Of a DNA stretch of 14,777 nt, positions 1 to 8,259 are shown piece by piece. The notes under the pieces were generated by a model, which saw nothing but the letters and a program-made list of their open reading frames with translations, was not told the origin of the DNA and did no database searches. The stretch covers positions 1 to 14,777 of the forward strand of contig JASCIV010000669.1 of NCBI GenBank assembly GCA_030374735.1, read 5' to 3'. Position 1 is the stretch's first letter. Each line of letters starts with the position of its first letter. Source of the DNA: Gracilaria caudata. Its lineage: Eukaryota; Rhodophyta; Florideophyceae; Gracilariales; Gracilariaceae. The position numbers and the translations under genes are program-made.

Positions 1-986
1 TGATTGATGTGGCTGAGCCATCGAGTTTAGTTCCTCTGAAAATGAACGCGAGCACTCTGCCTCCACAGTTGACGGAGCCGCGGAAAGAGACAAAGCCTTC
101 GAAGCCTCACAAGTCGTCGAAATCGTCGAGACATGGGAAGAACGGCAAGATATCTTTGAAGCCATCGAAGAAAAACAGCATCAAGATACCGCTTAGTGAA
201 GCTGGAAGACCTGTTGTTCCGACCGTCAAGGAACCCAACCTTGCTCCTATTGATGTCGATGCAACTGTTCCATTGTCTGCCCCAAGACCTCTGCCAAAGG
301 CCATACTAAAATCTGCCCCAGCGCCAGTGATAAAGAAACCACCGAGGTCGCAACCGGTGTCAAGGGCAAAGCCAGCAACGTCAAAACCGCCAACGTGGAA
401 GCCCGCTTCAAAGTCAAGAGATGCAGATGTGAAGCCGATGCCCGTTTTCCGGAGTATTCCGCCTTCCACTTCAAATAGGCCACCGCCGGCGAGGCGAGGC
501 CTTCCGCCGAAGGGAGCTTTTTCCTGGGACCCATTGGACTTGGAGGATTTAAGATTGTTACGAAAGGCATGGGAAGAGCGTAAATCTCGTCAATCGCGCT
601 CAGCACGTCCTTCGCTCAGATCTGTACCGGTGAGACCGAAACCTATCAAGCTTGACGGACCAAGTCATGCTGATGACAGCGGAAAGTCCATGAGTGCTGT
701 AGAGTCCGACGATATCGTTTTCGTCCCAAAAAGTGAAACCGGGTTTGAGAACGGCGTGAATGGCCCGCATTCTTCGGACACAAAGAAGAAGAAGAAACGC
801 AAGCGGTCAGAAGATGAGGTTCGGGAAGGCAAGAAGAAGAAGAAAAAGAAGAAAAAGCACACCAAAGATGATTTCGGTGAAGGAGAATCGAGCAAGACCA
901 GGGCGGATGGTGATGACAACCGCAAGGTGGGAAAGTTTAAGATTAGGTTCAATGGAAACCTCGCGGAACTTGCTCGAAGTGAGTAG
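1..986 (+). CDS. 3' part of a basic, low-complexity, probably nuclear protein (5' end outside window)
   Basis: The frame is open from the window edge (first complete codon at base 3) to TAG at 984-986, about 327 residues. No in-window start is credible: the first candidate at base 9 is GTG, so the true start lies upstream. The chain is rich in Pro, Ser, Lys and Arg with almost no hydrophobic segments. An early Lys/Ser stretch is followed by Pro-rich spacers, a short more ordered part near FSWDPLDLEDLRLLRKAWEE, and two long Lys-rich blocks separated by a short acidic segment (bases about 783-870), which would act as nuclear localisation signals. It ends with a short hydrophobic/basic segment, KFKIRFNGNLAELARSE. 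Lys/Arg-rich tails like this occur in Mediator, chromatin and rRNA-processing proteins, but I see no diagnostic domain and do not assign a family. Disorder and nuclear location are inferred from composition. Confidence 0.72.
   Translation, partial: IDVAEPSSLVPLKMNASTLPPQLTEPRKETKPSKPHKSSKSSRHGKNGKISLKPSKKNSIKIPLSEAGRPVVPTVKEPNLAPIDVDATVPLSAPRPLPKAILKSAPAPVIKKPPRSQPVSRAKPATSKPPTWKPASKSRDADVKPMPVFRSIPPSTSNRPPPARRGLPPKGAFSWDPLDLEDLRLLRKAWEERKSRQSRSARPSLRSVPVRPKPIKLDGPSHADDSGKSMSAVESDDIVFVPKSETGFENGVNGPHSSDTKKKKKRKRSEDEVREGKKKKKKKKKHTKDDFGEGESSKTRADGDDNRKVGKFKIRFNGNLAELARSE
783..870 (+). repeat. AAG/AAA purine-rich low-complexity tract coding poly-lysine
   Basis: Two clusters of AAG and AAA codons, about 783-801 and 829-862, encode Lys-rich runs within the partial gene. 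The second gives nine Lys in a row. Such tracts are prone to length change by slippage. The mixture of AAG and AAA keeps the run from being a simple mononucleotide repeat. Confidence 0.7.
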
Positions 987-2312
987 CATTGATTTGCGTA
1001 CACTACTCTTCTAATCCCACAACGCGGCGAAGCCGAGGCTTATTGTACTTTTGCTCCATCGTACGATTATTTGATGATGCGAATGATGAATTTTCTCACT
1101 TGTAAATAAGAAATGACTATGTTCTAGAGCCTTGCTTCCCGGCTTCGTAAGTGTTCCATCACCGTATTCGACAGCTTGAAACATCACGTGCTGAAATGCT
1201 TTGGTGGATGCTTACATGTGGCTTTTTTTGCGGAATGACTGTGTGTATCCGTCCTGTTCCGGCGATGTCGGGACGATGTCCCTTCGGGCTGACTCTTATT
1301 CTGCATTATCCATGTGCAAATTCAGTTCCTGGGCTGCATTGTACTGTAGCACAATCATTGGTGATCATCATGATGCTATATAATCGCAAGAGCAGGCAGT
1401 TCTACGGGTAGGGAAATCCCACCTACAGATGCTGGCAAGGTTGCTTTACAAAGATGTGGCCCACACAGTGACTCTTGTTTGACCCGTAAGGCATTGCAAA
1501 AATCATCATGAAATGACGAAATTCTCCGCATGATGCCGTAATCCTGTGGGTTAGCAATCCCATGGGGCCGACGTCAGGTTTGGACTTTTCGAGGGCCTTG
1601 TTTCAAGGGCCAAAGTCGACGCTCGAAAGGTTTGACCCAGAAAGATGCGAGTCAGATATCCTTCCGAATGAAGGAAACCCATACAGAGATTTGCACGCAA
1701 TGCCTAGACAAGAAAATGGTGTGTAGTTGGATACCCGCGCTGATTCTCTCAGGACTTCTTGGATATAGAATAGACCCGATACACAGTGGGACCAACAGGC
1801 ATGTAACGCTGTTGAGCACAACATGCAAAGCTGACTAAAAAGAACCTTGTCTAGAGACGTTTATGCCTGCCCTCTCTTTGCGATCATCGGCGTCTAGTTG
1901 TTGGTCAGATTAGAATGATCGAAGGTGGCCTGAAGAGGTACTAGCCTTTCTCGTGAGAGAGCGTGTCTTTGAACAGAAACAGTCTGTACTATGTAATTAG
2001 GATAGTATGCTCATAGACATAGAGAGAGAGAAGACAATTCCCTCACTTTCGAAGCTCCTTGAGAACAAAGCAGATAGGGCTCTCACGTCCTAAAGAAAGA
2101 ATTCCGGGCGAGCGATTGCTGATTTAGCTCTTACTGATATTTGTTAACTCTAGTTACACAACAATCCCACAATCAAGCGGACGAGATAAGCATCGTAATC
2201 CCCCCTGTGGAACTCACGCACATGTCACCTGAATACAAAAATTGAAGCTTATGCTCTGGTCACCAAACAGCAGGATGAACCAAGCATCAAGCTTTGCTGT
2301 AAAGTTTTCGAC
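987..2312. other. Intergenic region without supportable gene
   Basis: About 1.3 kb between the TAG of the upstream gene and the 3' end of the kinase gene. Open frames are short (86 codons or fewer). The plus-strand ones at 1151-1411 and 1632-1838 begin with GTG or TTG. The minus-strand one at 1603-1824 does begin with ATG (73 codons, Cys/Ser-rich) but has no recognisable motif. There is a short purine repeat (GA)n near 2018-2033. I see no tRNA cloverleaf, rRNA, transposase or terminal repeats. The region must contain the 3' UTRs of both flanking genes. A small spliced gene cannot be excluded. Confidence 0.55.
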
Positions 2313-5084
2313 TCATTGCAGTTGGTTGGTCTCGCGCATTCTTTCTAATTGCCGCGGCTGTGCTCTCACGGATCCTGCAGAGCGGTCCCCCATGATATCA
2401 TGGTGCATAGCTGGTAGCTCATTGAGCCATCGCTTCAGCCCGTATCGGTCAGAATGGCCAGCCCTAATCCAGGGGTGTTTCAGAAGTTGCGACGCGGGTG
2501 GTCTGGCTTTTGGATTATGGTCAGTACTAAGGCGAATGAAGTCAGCCAGTTCAGGGGAAACACGTCCTTCGATGAGAGAGACCGGCGGGGTGCCCTCCAC
2601 AGCTTCAACGATCTCGAAGAATTGATGAAGGCTATCGAAAGGAGGTCTTCCAAGTGCACATTCGATGACCACCATTCCGAGTCCCCAGATGTCACTTGCG
2701 TACGTGTATTTGTCACCGCGAAGTCTTTCTGGGGACATGTAGGCGAAAGTTCCGACGAAGGTTTCCGTTTCGGAAGTGCTTCCTTCCCCAATACTATTAC
2801 AATTCGCCTTTCTCTCCTTCAGATCTCTAGCCAATCCGAAGTCACCTAATTTGGCTCGTCCTACTTTAGACGACAATAGTATATTAGCTGTCTTGACGTC
2901 ACGATGCAAGACATGGTTTTCGTGAAGGAATCGAAGGCCAAGAAGGCAGTGTTCGGTTATTTTGCGTAGTACCGGCTCTGGTATTTTGCCGTACTGAGAG
3001 ACAACATCGTCTAATGAACCGCGATCCATGTATTCAAGGACAATGTGGACTCCGTTTGTGCCGTCATAAAACGCTCCATGTGAACGCACTAAGAACCTGC
3101 TTTCATGACTGATAAGCGTCGTCAACTCTTTCTTCAGTTCTTCTCGTTTCTTCTCGTCAAACGCATTTATCTTCTTCACAGCAACGAACTTCCTGCTCGG
3201 TTCATGCCTTGCGAGATATACGGATCCTGTTATACCTCTCCCGAGCGCCCCGTTCCCGCGAATAGTACGTACTCGAGTAAATTCATCTATACTTCGCACA
3301 ATGATCAGGTTTCGGCTAGACGTAGGAACCCCATCGCTGTCCATGCCGTTGGAGACTTTTCGAACTAACTTTTCCGGGGTCCCTTCCAAACCGCTGAGGG
3401 AAATTACGAATCCTCCATCGACATAAGCGTCCTCTATCTGGAGAATGAAGCTGTCCTCAGCAATCCTAGCGTTCGGAGAACTTGGATCTTGAAGAGCACC
3501 GTTCGCATTTCGGGTGGGCGATGTTTGCGTGCTTATTGGCTCGACGTATTCGGGATGAAGAAGCTCTTGATCTGACTCTGTAAGATGATTCAAAACCTTG
3601 ACCCCAGTGCCATGAGCAGTCCGAGGTGAGACTGCGTTCCAAACACCGTTGTGTGGTTTTGTAATTGAACCCTCCGCCTTATCGGTGCTGTCGACACCAG
3701 AGGGCGAGGTTTTCGATCCACTAATTGACGAGGATGGTTGATGGGTGTGTATGGGACTCTGAACAGGAACATTCGATCTACTTCCTCGTCTCGGAGTTTC
3801 TTGTCCAACAAGACCAGCATAGACGATACTATCATCCTTGATAGCTCTACGTTCCCCTGAGGAATTCCTCACACTCTTAAAGGAAACATTTGTACCGCTG
3901 TTACTTGTTGACATGGGTACTTTGAGAAGGGGCAAATTCAATCGCATTCGACGCTTCAAGGAAGCGCTTCGCTTGCCAGGAGTGGATTGACTCCGCCCTA
4001 AGGGCAACGCAGGCTCTCTTTCGCGCAACGGACATGCCGCATCTGCCGATGAACGCTCTTCGATTGGAGTTGTATCAGAGTCTAAAACCTGCCCTGCTGA
4101 TGAAGATCGCTGGGTGAGAGTTTGTTTCTGAGCTTTGTCTTTCTTCCTTTGTGGTACACTTGCTCTTCCATGCGGCGAGAGAGAACTAGTGATTCTCTGC
4201 ACCGGAGATCTCGGGGTCGGAAGGCTGTCCGCGCCGCGCGAATGTGCGGAGCTCTGGGATGCTATTCGGGGCTCTACTTTTGCTGCAAGTGTGTTGCCGG
4301 CGCTTTGCGGCACAGAGGAGCGCACAGAGCGCTTCGAGTCGTAATCACGGCGAAAGAGATGATCCACACTGGACATTACACGACCGGTGCGGGGGCGGCG
4401 TAGTGGATTGGAATTTCTGTTTGTTTTTGAACGTTCGTTCGGGAGGGCTCGCATGGAGATGGAATCGGCAGACTGTGACGGAGAGTTGGTAGTGGTGTAA
4501 GCAGCATCTCGTTGAGCTTTTGTGGGGAAAGAAGAATGAGCGAGGGCTTGACGGGTTGCGGAGGTGGAATTGGGTGAGCGAGGCTGCGAGGTAGCTTGTG
4601 AATGCGGTTGCGAGGGTTGGAAGCGGAAGTTGAGAGAGCGGGATGAGTGTTCAAGAATGTTATTTATTCTTTGGCTGCGAACTCCTAGCCGCGGAAAACG
4701 GCTTTCGGATACGGGGGAATCGTCGGGAGATCGATCGGGAAGCGCGTCTCTACCAGTGGTTACCAGAGGCGCAGACGATTGGGAAGAATCGGAACGCGGT
4801 TCAGACAGACGCTCGTTTGAGCGACGTAAACGAAGCAGGTGACGACTTGCATGACGAGAATCGGATGCGGAGAAAGAGCTGTTGGAGAGAGGTTCGGTAG
4901 ACGCAGATGAGGCGGCGAGCTTGGCGGTGGATGATGCGAGCAGAAAGTCGGCGGACTCGACCTTGAGGGCAGCGGTCTCGCCAGAGACGCGCTGGTGCGA
5001 GTTGGCGGTTGAGAAGGAATCTGCAGAGGTGCGAGGGGAGCGGGTCTTGGAGCGAAGATTGTGTACGAGGTCTGAGAGGCCCAT
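2313..5084 (-). CDS. MAP kinase kinase-like protein kinase with a ~600-residue disordered N-terminal extension
   Basis: Uninterrupted 923-residue frame from ATG at 5082-5084, with no intron needed. Residues 1-590 are Ser/Pro/Arg/Thr-rich and look disordered. The kinase domain spans about 602-873. Visible elements are: Gly-rich loop GALGRGITGSV (612-622); VAVKK with ATP-binding Lys637; probable helix-C Glu653; LEYMDRGSLDD; HRDVKTANILL with catalytic Asp729; DFGLA (748-752); and TFVGTFAYMSPERL ending the activation segment. The YMDRGSL and FVGTxAYMSPER forms are typical of plant MAPKKs. Ser769 and Thr775 fit the plant S/T-x5-S/T phosphorylation spacing just before FVGT. A basic-hydrophobic MAPK docking motif lies at 377-387. 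Family function: dual-specificity phosphorylation of a MAPK TEY/TDY loop in the cytosol. Typical MAPKKs have about 310-520 residues, so the extension is unusual. An alternative is another STE-group kinase. The kinase call is certain; the MAPKK subclass is likely. Confidence 0.9.
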   Translation of the reverse strand: MGLSDLVHNLRSKTRSPRTSADSFSTANSHQRVSGETAALKVESADFLLASSTAKLAASSASTEPLSNSSFSASDSRHASRHLLRLRRSNERLSEPRSDSSQSSAPLVTTGRDALPDRSPDDSPVSESRFPRLGVRSQRINNILEHSSRSLNFRFQPSQPHSQATSQPRSPNSTSATRQALAHSSFPTKAQRDAAYTTTNSPSQSADSISMRALPNERSKTNRNSNPLRRPRTGRVMSSVDHLFRRDYDSKRSVRSSVPQSAGNTLAAKVEPRIASQSSAHSRGADSLPTPRSPVQRITSSLSPHGRASVPQRKKDKAQKQTLTQRSSSAGQVLDSDTTPIEERSSADAACPLREREPALPLGRSQSTPGKRSASLKRRMRLNLPLLKVPMSTSNSGTNVSFKSVRNSSGERRAIKDDSIVYAGLVGQETPRRGSRSNVPVQSPIHTHQPSSSISGSKTSPSGVDSTDKAEGSITKPHNGVWNAVSPRTAHGTGVKVLNHLTESDQELLHPEYVEPISTQTSPTRNANGALQDPSSPNARIAEDSFILQIEDAYVDGGFVISLSGLEGTPEKLVRKVSNGMDSDGVPTSSRNLIIVRSIDEFTRVRTIRGNGALGRGITGSVYLARHEPSRKFVAVKKINAFDEKKREELKKELTTLISHESRFLVRSHGAFYDGTNGVHIVLEYMDRGSLDDVVSQYGKIPEPVLRKITEHCLLGLRFLHENHVLHRDVKTANILLSSKVGRAKLGDFGLARDLKERKANCNSIGEGSTSETETFVGTFAYMSPERLRGDKYTYASDIWGLGMVVIECALGRPPFDSLHQFFEIVEAVEGTPPVSLIEGRVSPELADFIRLSTDHNPKARPPASQLLKHPWIRAGHSDRYGLKRWLNELPAMHHDIMGDRSAGSVRAQPRQLERMRETNQLQ
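3924..3956 (-). other. Predicted MAPK docking (D) motif coding segment of the kinase gene
   Basis: Residues 377-387 read KRRMRLNLPLL, a cluster of basic residues followed by L-x-L-x-L spacing. This matches the consensus for MAPK docking in MAPKKs (two or three basic residues, a short spacer, then hydrophobic-x-hydrophobic) and resembles the basic-LxLPL arrangement near the N-terminus of plant group C MKKs. Here it is about 220 residues before the kinase domain rather than at the extreme N-terminus. The motif is seen; docking is inferred. Confidence 0.55.
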
Positions 5085-5681
5085 GTCGGGGTTGGGAGGG
5101 GAGGGGGTAGAGGGACGCGGGAAGGAGTGGAGTTGAGGCGCGGAAGCGGGAAGAGGGTCGGGTCACAAGCGGAAGTGATAAGTATAATATAAGTGAGCAG
5201 CAACACACGTCGGTGCGGAGCGTGCTGCGCGAACTGTGCGGCGTTGACGCGCACTCAGTGGAACAGTGGACCTCGCGGCAGTGGCGAGCGGTCCATCAAT
5301 GGCGCGCACGCGCGATTCGGGCCATTGGTGGGTTGCGTGGTGTGCGCATGTCGCGTGCGAGAGTGGCGCGCTGCTGATCGGCGCACTGTATGTTAAGTGC
5401 TCAAAGCGGTGCATTGTGCGCTGCTGGACAAGACCTGTTCTTGTTTACGCGTGCCGCTTCTTGGCTTGTGGCGCGTGCAGAACGCAGCTTTCTCCGCTCC
5501 TGATTGACGACAGCTCCGGCGACGTTTCGCGGTCGAGCGTGTTTGAGCCCACGTGCCGAGCGCTCTTCTTGGCGCCTTTTTACGGAGGGACATCACCCTT
5601 TCACGCCCACGCCGCCACCAGCCCCGTTGCGCTCATGTGAACTCACTGCTGGAAGGCTGCACCGCTGCACCGCTGCACGAC
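5085..5681. promoter_or_regulatory. Divergent intergenic region between kinase and LYR-protein genes
   Basis: About 600 bases separate the two divergent start codons, so this segment must hold both promoters and 5' UTRs. It is GC-rich and CG-dinucleotide-rich (for example around 5300-5315), with an inverted CCAAT box (ATTGG) near 5324. The overlapping open frames here, on both strands, have Arg/Cys/Ala-rich compositions typical of GC-rich non-coding DNA and no motif. No TATA box is obvious. Confidence 0.5.
5656..5678 (+). repeat. Short tandem repeat of GCTGCACC
   Basis: Two full copies of the 8-mer GCTGCACC and a 7-base third copy lie head to tail just before the LYR-protein start codon. A further copy at 5688-5695 falls inside the coding start, where it encodes part of TAAP. 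The spacing suggests local slippage. Confidence 0.7.
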
Positions 5682-6160
5682 ATGACCGCTGCACCGTCGT
5701 CCAAGCGCGTTCTCTCTTTGTATCGAGGCCTTCTCCGCGCTGTGCGCTATTATCCCAGCAAGAAGAGAGATTCCCTGGCGCTGGCCATTAAAGAAGGTGC
5801 GTAATAACTTGCTCATTCTACCGATCACACATCTGCCGTCGAAATCGATCGTTAGCTTCACGTGTGCTTCACTTTAGAAACGATCGCCTCAGCACATTGA
5901 ACTTCTCGGCTGCGCTTGTGGCCTCGGCCGCGAATTTTTTCTCTTGTAACATCACGCTCTCTTCATTCTCAAAAGTATAACCTAACCGTCTGCGCTTTGG
6001 CTGCTATGTAACCATAGAATTCAGGGAGAAGCGCAATATTTCGGGCGAGCAGCTCGAGAAAGCTCTGTGGCTGGGCCAAATGGAGCTGCAGCGCCTGCAG
6101 AAATGGGTCCCCACAAGTAAACAAATGGCGGATGGTAAGGATATGGACATCAAATTGTAG
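5682..6160 (+). CDS. LYR-motif (Complex1_LYR) small mitochondrial protein, LYRM2-like, two exons
   Basis: Exons 5682-5796 and 6018-6160 join in phase to give 85 residues. The first exon encodes 38 residues with the signature LSLYRGLLRAVR (Leu13-Tyr14-Arg15). The second encodes EFREKRNISGEQLEKALWLG and the rest, ending at TAG 6158-6160. The intron 5797-6017 (221 bases) begins GTGCGT, has a CTAAC branch-site match at 5982-5986 and ends ATAG. Without splicing the frame stops two codons past the donor. LYR proteins are small three-helix proteins that bind mitochondrial acyl carrier protein and help assemble respiratory complexes or Fe-S clusters. The pattern EEFR...L..G...L..L and the length (human LYRM2 has 88 residues) fit LYRM2 best, a protein linked to complex I. 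LYRM4 or LYRM1-type membership is possible. The start is the first ATG after the repeat. It is transcribed divergently from the kinase gene. Confidence 0.85.
5797..6017 (+). other. Spliceosomal intron of the LYR-protein gene
   Basis: The donor is GAAG|GTGCGT, the branch-site match CTAAC lies 32 bases before the acceptor, and the acceptor is ACCATAG|AATTC. Splicing restores a phase-1 codon (Glu39) and continues the conserved LYR-family helix 2. At 221 bases it is the longest intron inferred in the window. Confidence 0.8.
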
Positions 6161-6237
6161 AAAACCTTGTGTCTCTTCCGCACGCCAGCTCGCCTCCATA
6201 TCCCCCACCATAAACAAATTTTCTGAATAGAACGCTA

Positions 6238-6263
6238 TACAAGGGTAACCTTCTACCCTTGTA
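6238..6263. repeat. Short inverted repeat (10-bp arms, 6-base loop)
   Basis: TACAAGGGTA at 6238-6247 and TACCCTTGTA at 6254-6263 are perfect reverse complements around ACCTTC. The hairpin is flanked by a near-direct repeat, AGAACGCTAT before and AGAACGCTAC after. It sits about 78 bases past the LYR-protein stop, where a 3'-end structure or a small insertion footprint would be plausible. Confidence 0.65.
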
Positions 6264-6370
6264 GAACGCTACTGTCGCACTTTGTAAAGTCAAATCTCGA
6301 CTCCAGATTACGACAAGCGGCACGTTTACGTACAGATGTCGTGCGCGTGTTGTGAATCACCACACAGAGC

Positions 6371-6378
6371 TGACGTCA
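6371..6378. promoter_or_regulatory. TGACGTCA (CRE/bZIP-type) palindrome
   Basis: A perfect 8-bp TGACGTCA followed by AT. The same 10-base string TGACGTCAAT occurs at 10872-10881. bZIP factors bind this palindrome in many eukaryotes. Here it lies in a convergent spacer, so a promoter role is doubtful. Confidence 0.3.
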
Positions 6379-6645
6379 ATGCAATATCGAAGCCAGCCAT
6401 CATACGTATCCGTTCCTGCGTCACTACTACAGTAAGATATACCTTCATCAAACGTCAAAAATTTACGTCGCCTGGCGTATCATCGTCACCGCGACAGACA
6501 ACGCGTTAGCTGTCGAACCTGCCGTGTTTCGAACGCGTTCATCACCATACTGCGTTCGTATGTCGCCGGCGAAAATGGTCAGCATGATCATGATGATTCT
6601 GTGCTTTCAATAATTATCCAGTCCGTCGTCAATCTGGGTAGGCGC

Positions 6646-7544
6646 TTATCGAGACCCCACAGATAGAACAGTCTCATTTGGTGGCTGAGAACGGGACTTC
6701 TTCCTCGAATCTTCAAAATGAGACCCATGGAACTCTGGTTTTCCGTTTTCAGACCTTCGCACTCGTCCAGCTCTTAGAGTTTCTTCGGTAAGGTGTTCTG
6801 GTAGTTCGTGTCTTTTTCTCTTGTCTCGTCTCAAGTTCTTTTGTCTGCTTCGTTTTTTCTTTTTCTTGCGCTTCACCACTGTTTCCGTGATGTGCTTCTT
6901 TTCGCCATTCAATGCGTTGGTGTTTCCACTGAAGTTTGGGTTTGTGTTCTGTGCCGGTACAAAGCCCTCGGACCAGCGCTTAAACTCCGCGCCTTGTTCT
7001 TCGGTCACGCGACGCAATACATCGTCTCCCCATTCGTCCTCACTATCTGAGTCCGCCATTCCCTTGCTCTTCACGGCAGTAGTTTTCTCGATTCTGTGGT
7101 TCTGTGCATGATGACGAGATTCTTTCTCGTTTGTTTGTTTTGCTTCCACGTCTTGGATTGTTTGAAAGCTTTTACCAATAGCTTGTGCCCTAGACACTAC
7201 TTCGTCATCATCACTGCTTTCAAAATTGTCCCCATCACTGTTTTCAGCAGCCTGAGCTTGCCTTCGAAGTGCATTTCCCAATCTCCTGTTTGCTTCACTA
7301 AGCCCAGGAGTGGTTGTACCATGCACTGCCCGATTGGGATTTGCTCCAACTCCAAGTCTGTGAGAACAAATTGGGTTAGAATCAATAACTACTAAAACAA
7401 GACTGAGCATTGCGTTACGTACCGCGCAGGTCGAGGAATATACTTCTCAGGAGGCTCCTCATCGTCGGACGAACTGTCTTCCTGTCGGGCTAGAAACGCT
7501 CTGACTGCAGCAAGTGCACTTCCATCATGTTCAAACTCTGTCAT
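6646..7544 (-). CDS. Basic, acidic-patch-containing nuclear/nucleolar-type protein, two exons, family not recognised
   Basis: Exon 1 (7544-7423) and exon 2 (7357-6646) join to 277 residues. The intron 7358-7422 (65 bases) begins GTACGT, has CTAAC (complement of 7375-7379) and ends TTCTCACAG. Splicing gives the continuous segment EKYIPRPARLGVGANPNRAV. The N-terminus has an acidic Ser/Asp/Glu patch (residues 22-33). The middle has SSDDD and DSDSEDEWGDD clusters that resemble CK2 sites. The C-terminal third has KKKKKRSRQKNLRRDKRKR followed by HELPEHLTEETLRAGRV. Alternating acidic and Lys/Arg-rich blocks are typical of nucleolar and pre-mRNA-processing factors, but no domain is clear and I assign no name. 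The start at 7544 is the ATG next to the first conserved-looking segment. An in-frame ATG at 7952 would add 136 residues but seems less likely. The stop is at 6646-6648. Confidence 0.75.
7358..7422 (-). other. Spliceosomal intron (65 bases) of the basic-protein gene
   Basis: On the minus strand the donor is GCG|GTACGT and the acceptor is TTTGTTCTCACAG|ACTT. A TTCTAAC branch site lies about 20 bases from the acceptor. Both unspliced frames differ from the joined product, which restores codon CGA (Arg) across the junction. Confidence 0.85.
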
Positions 7545-8145
7545 GTCTGTTCGTGGCTCGGCGTTTAGGTCGAAACATCGGAGCACTTGGGAGCAGAAAA
7601 GATATCTACGACGACGAGCAATGTTAGATACCATGCAGAGTACTCCGTACCAAGGGAAGGCCGGCTTGAAATTTTTTTTTTGGGAACAACAAATCAGGAG
7701 GTTGATGCTGGACCACCTGATCAGCATGACACCCCGCTCAAACACAAGACGGGTTTTGAGCTTCGTCACAACCCCCCTGTATCTATGATCCCCGTCCGGC
7801 CAATGCAAACTTCGCTCCCCCTTGAAAAGCCGAATGACATCTTCGATACCTATTCTCTTCGCTGAATTCCCGAAGGAGCACTGACTGACTGTTGACGAGT
7901 GCTTCAACAAAAGTATGAAGGTAGATAATGTTAGAAGGCTTGAACACAACATCGGCGAATACTAGGTGTTTTTTTTTCGATCGTGATCTGCAAGGTTCCA
8001 CAGAAACAGGCTCTTGAACATCAGTCAAAACTCTTGAAACAGATATTTTGATTCGTTGAGCTGTTTGGAGGAGCCGAGAACATTCTACCAGTCTCAGAAG
8101 TTCTTGCCCTCTTGGAAGTCTGAAAGATTTCCATTGCTGAGGCAC
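7545..8145 (-). other. Unresolved coding signal: overlapping minus-strand frames, possible additional spliced gene
   Basis: Three minus-strand frames look more protein-like than expected. The first, starting at ATG 8134, gives 37 residues (MEIFQTSKRARTSETG...). A second frame, 8145-7783, gives 120 codons but has no ATG near its upstream end. A third, from ATG 7952, stays open into exon 1 of the gene at 6646-7544 and includes AKRIGIEDVIRLFKGE, which loosely resembles the end of a histone-fold helix 2 and helix 3. GTAGAA near 8086 and GTATCG near 7852 could be donors, and a CTAAC lies near 7930. No single splice model is convincing, so the stretch is recorded as a possible small spliced gene or as the 5' UTRs of the two divergent neighbours. 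Confidence 0.3.
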
Positions 8146-8259
8146 GTTACAAAGAGTTCAGCGTTACGCAGGGGCTGACTGTTGCTTGTTTAGTTCTCAT
8201 TTTGTTTCGGATATTGTATCTTAATATTGTTTCCAAGTTACAAAGGCTCTCTCAAAACA

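Larger units (their letters stand above)
6161..6645. other. Convergent intergenic spacer
   Basis: This lies between the stop codon of the LYR-protein gene and the stop codon of the minus-strand basic-protein gene, so both 3' UTRs must lie here. It contains a 10-bp-arm hairpin at 6238-6263 and a TGACGTCA palindrome at 6371-6378. I see no open frame with a motif and no RNA gene. Confidence 0.55.

Noticed and set aside
1060..1200. C/D-box snoRNA (TGATGA-like boxes near 1071 and 1085, CTGA near 1191)
   Set aside because: Box spacing and the lack of a terminal stem do not fit. Such short boxes are common by chance.
3590..4403. Antisense frames of 70-93 codons within the kinase gene
   Set aside because: Short, motif-free shadows of the Ser/Arg-rich coding strand.
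4760..5254. 164-codon minus-strand frame, Pro/Ser/Leu-rich
   Set aside because: It overlaps the kinase N-terminus in another frame. Its composition is what a Ser/Arg/Pro-rich coding region gives when read out of frame, with no motif.
5266..5640. 124-codon plus-strand frame, Cys/Arg/Ala-rich
   Set aside because: It lies in GC-rich intergenic DNA, has no motif, and overlaps other frames of equal quality. Best explained by low stop-codon frequency in GC-rich sequence.
7392..7952. N-terminal extension of the 277-residue protein from ATG 7952, with a hydrophobic start like a signal peptide
   Set aside because: The added 136 residues have an atypical composition and would place a signal-like segment on a protein with nuclear character. 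The ATG at 7544 is preferred, though not excluded.
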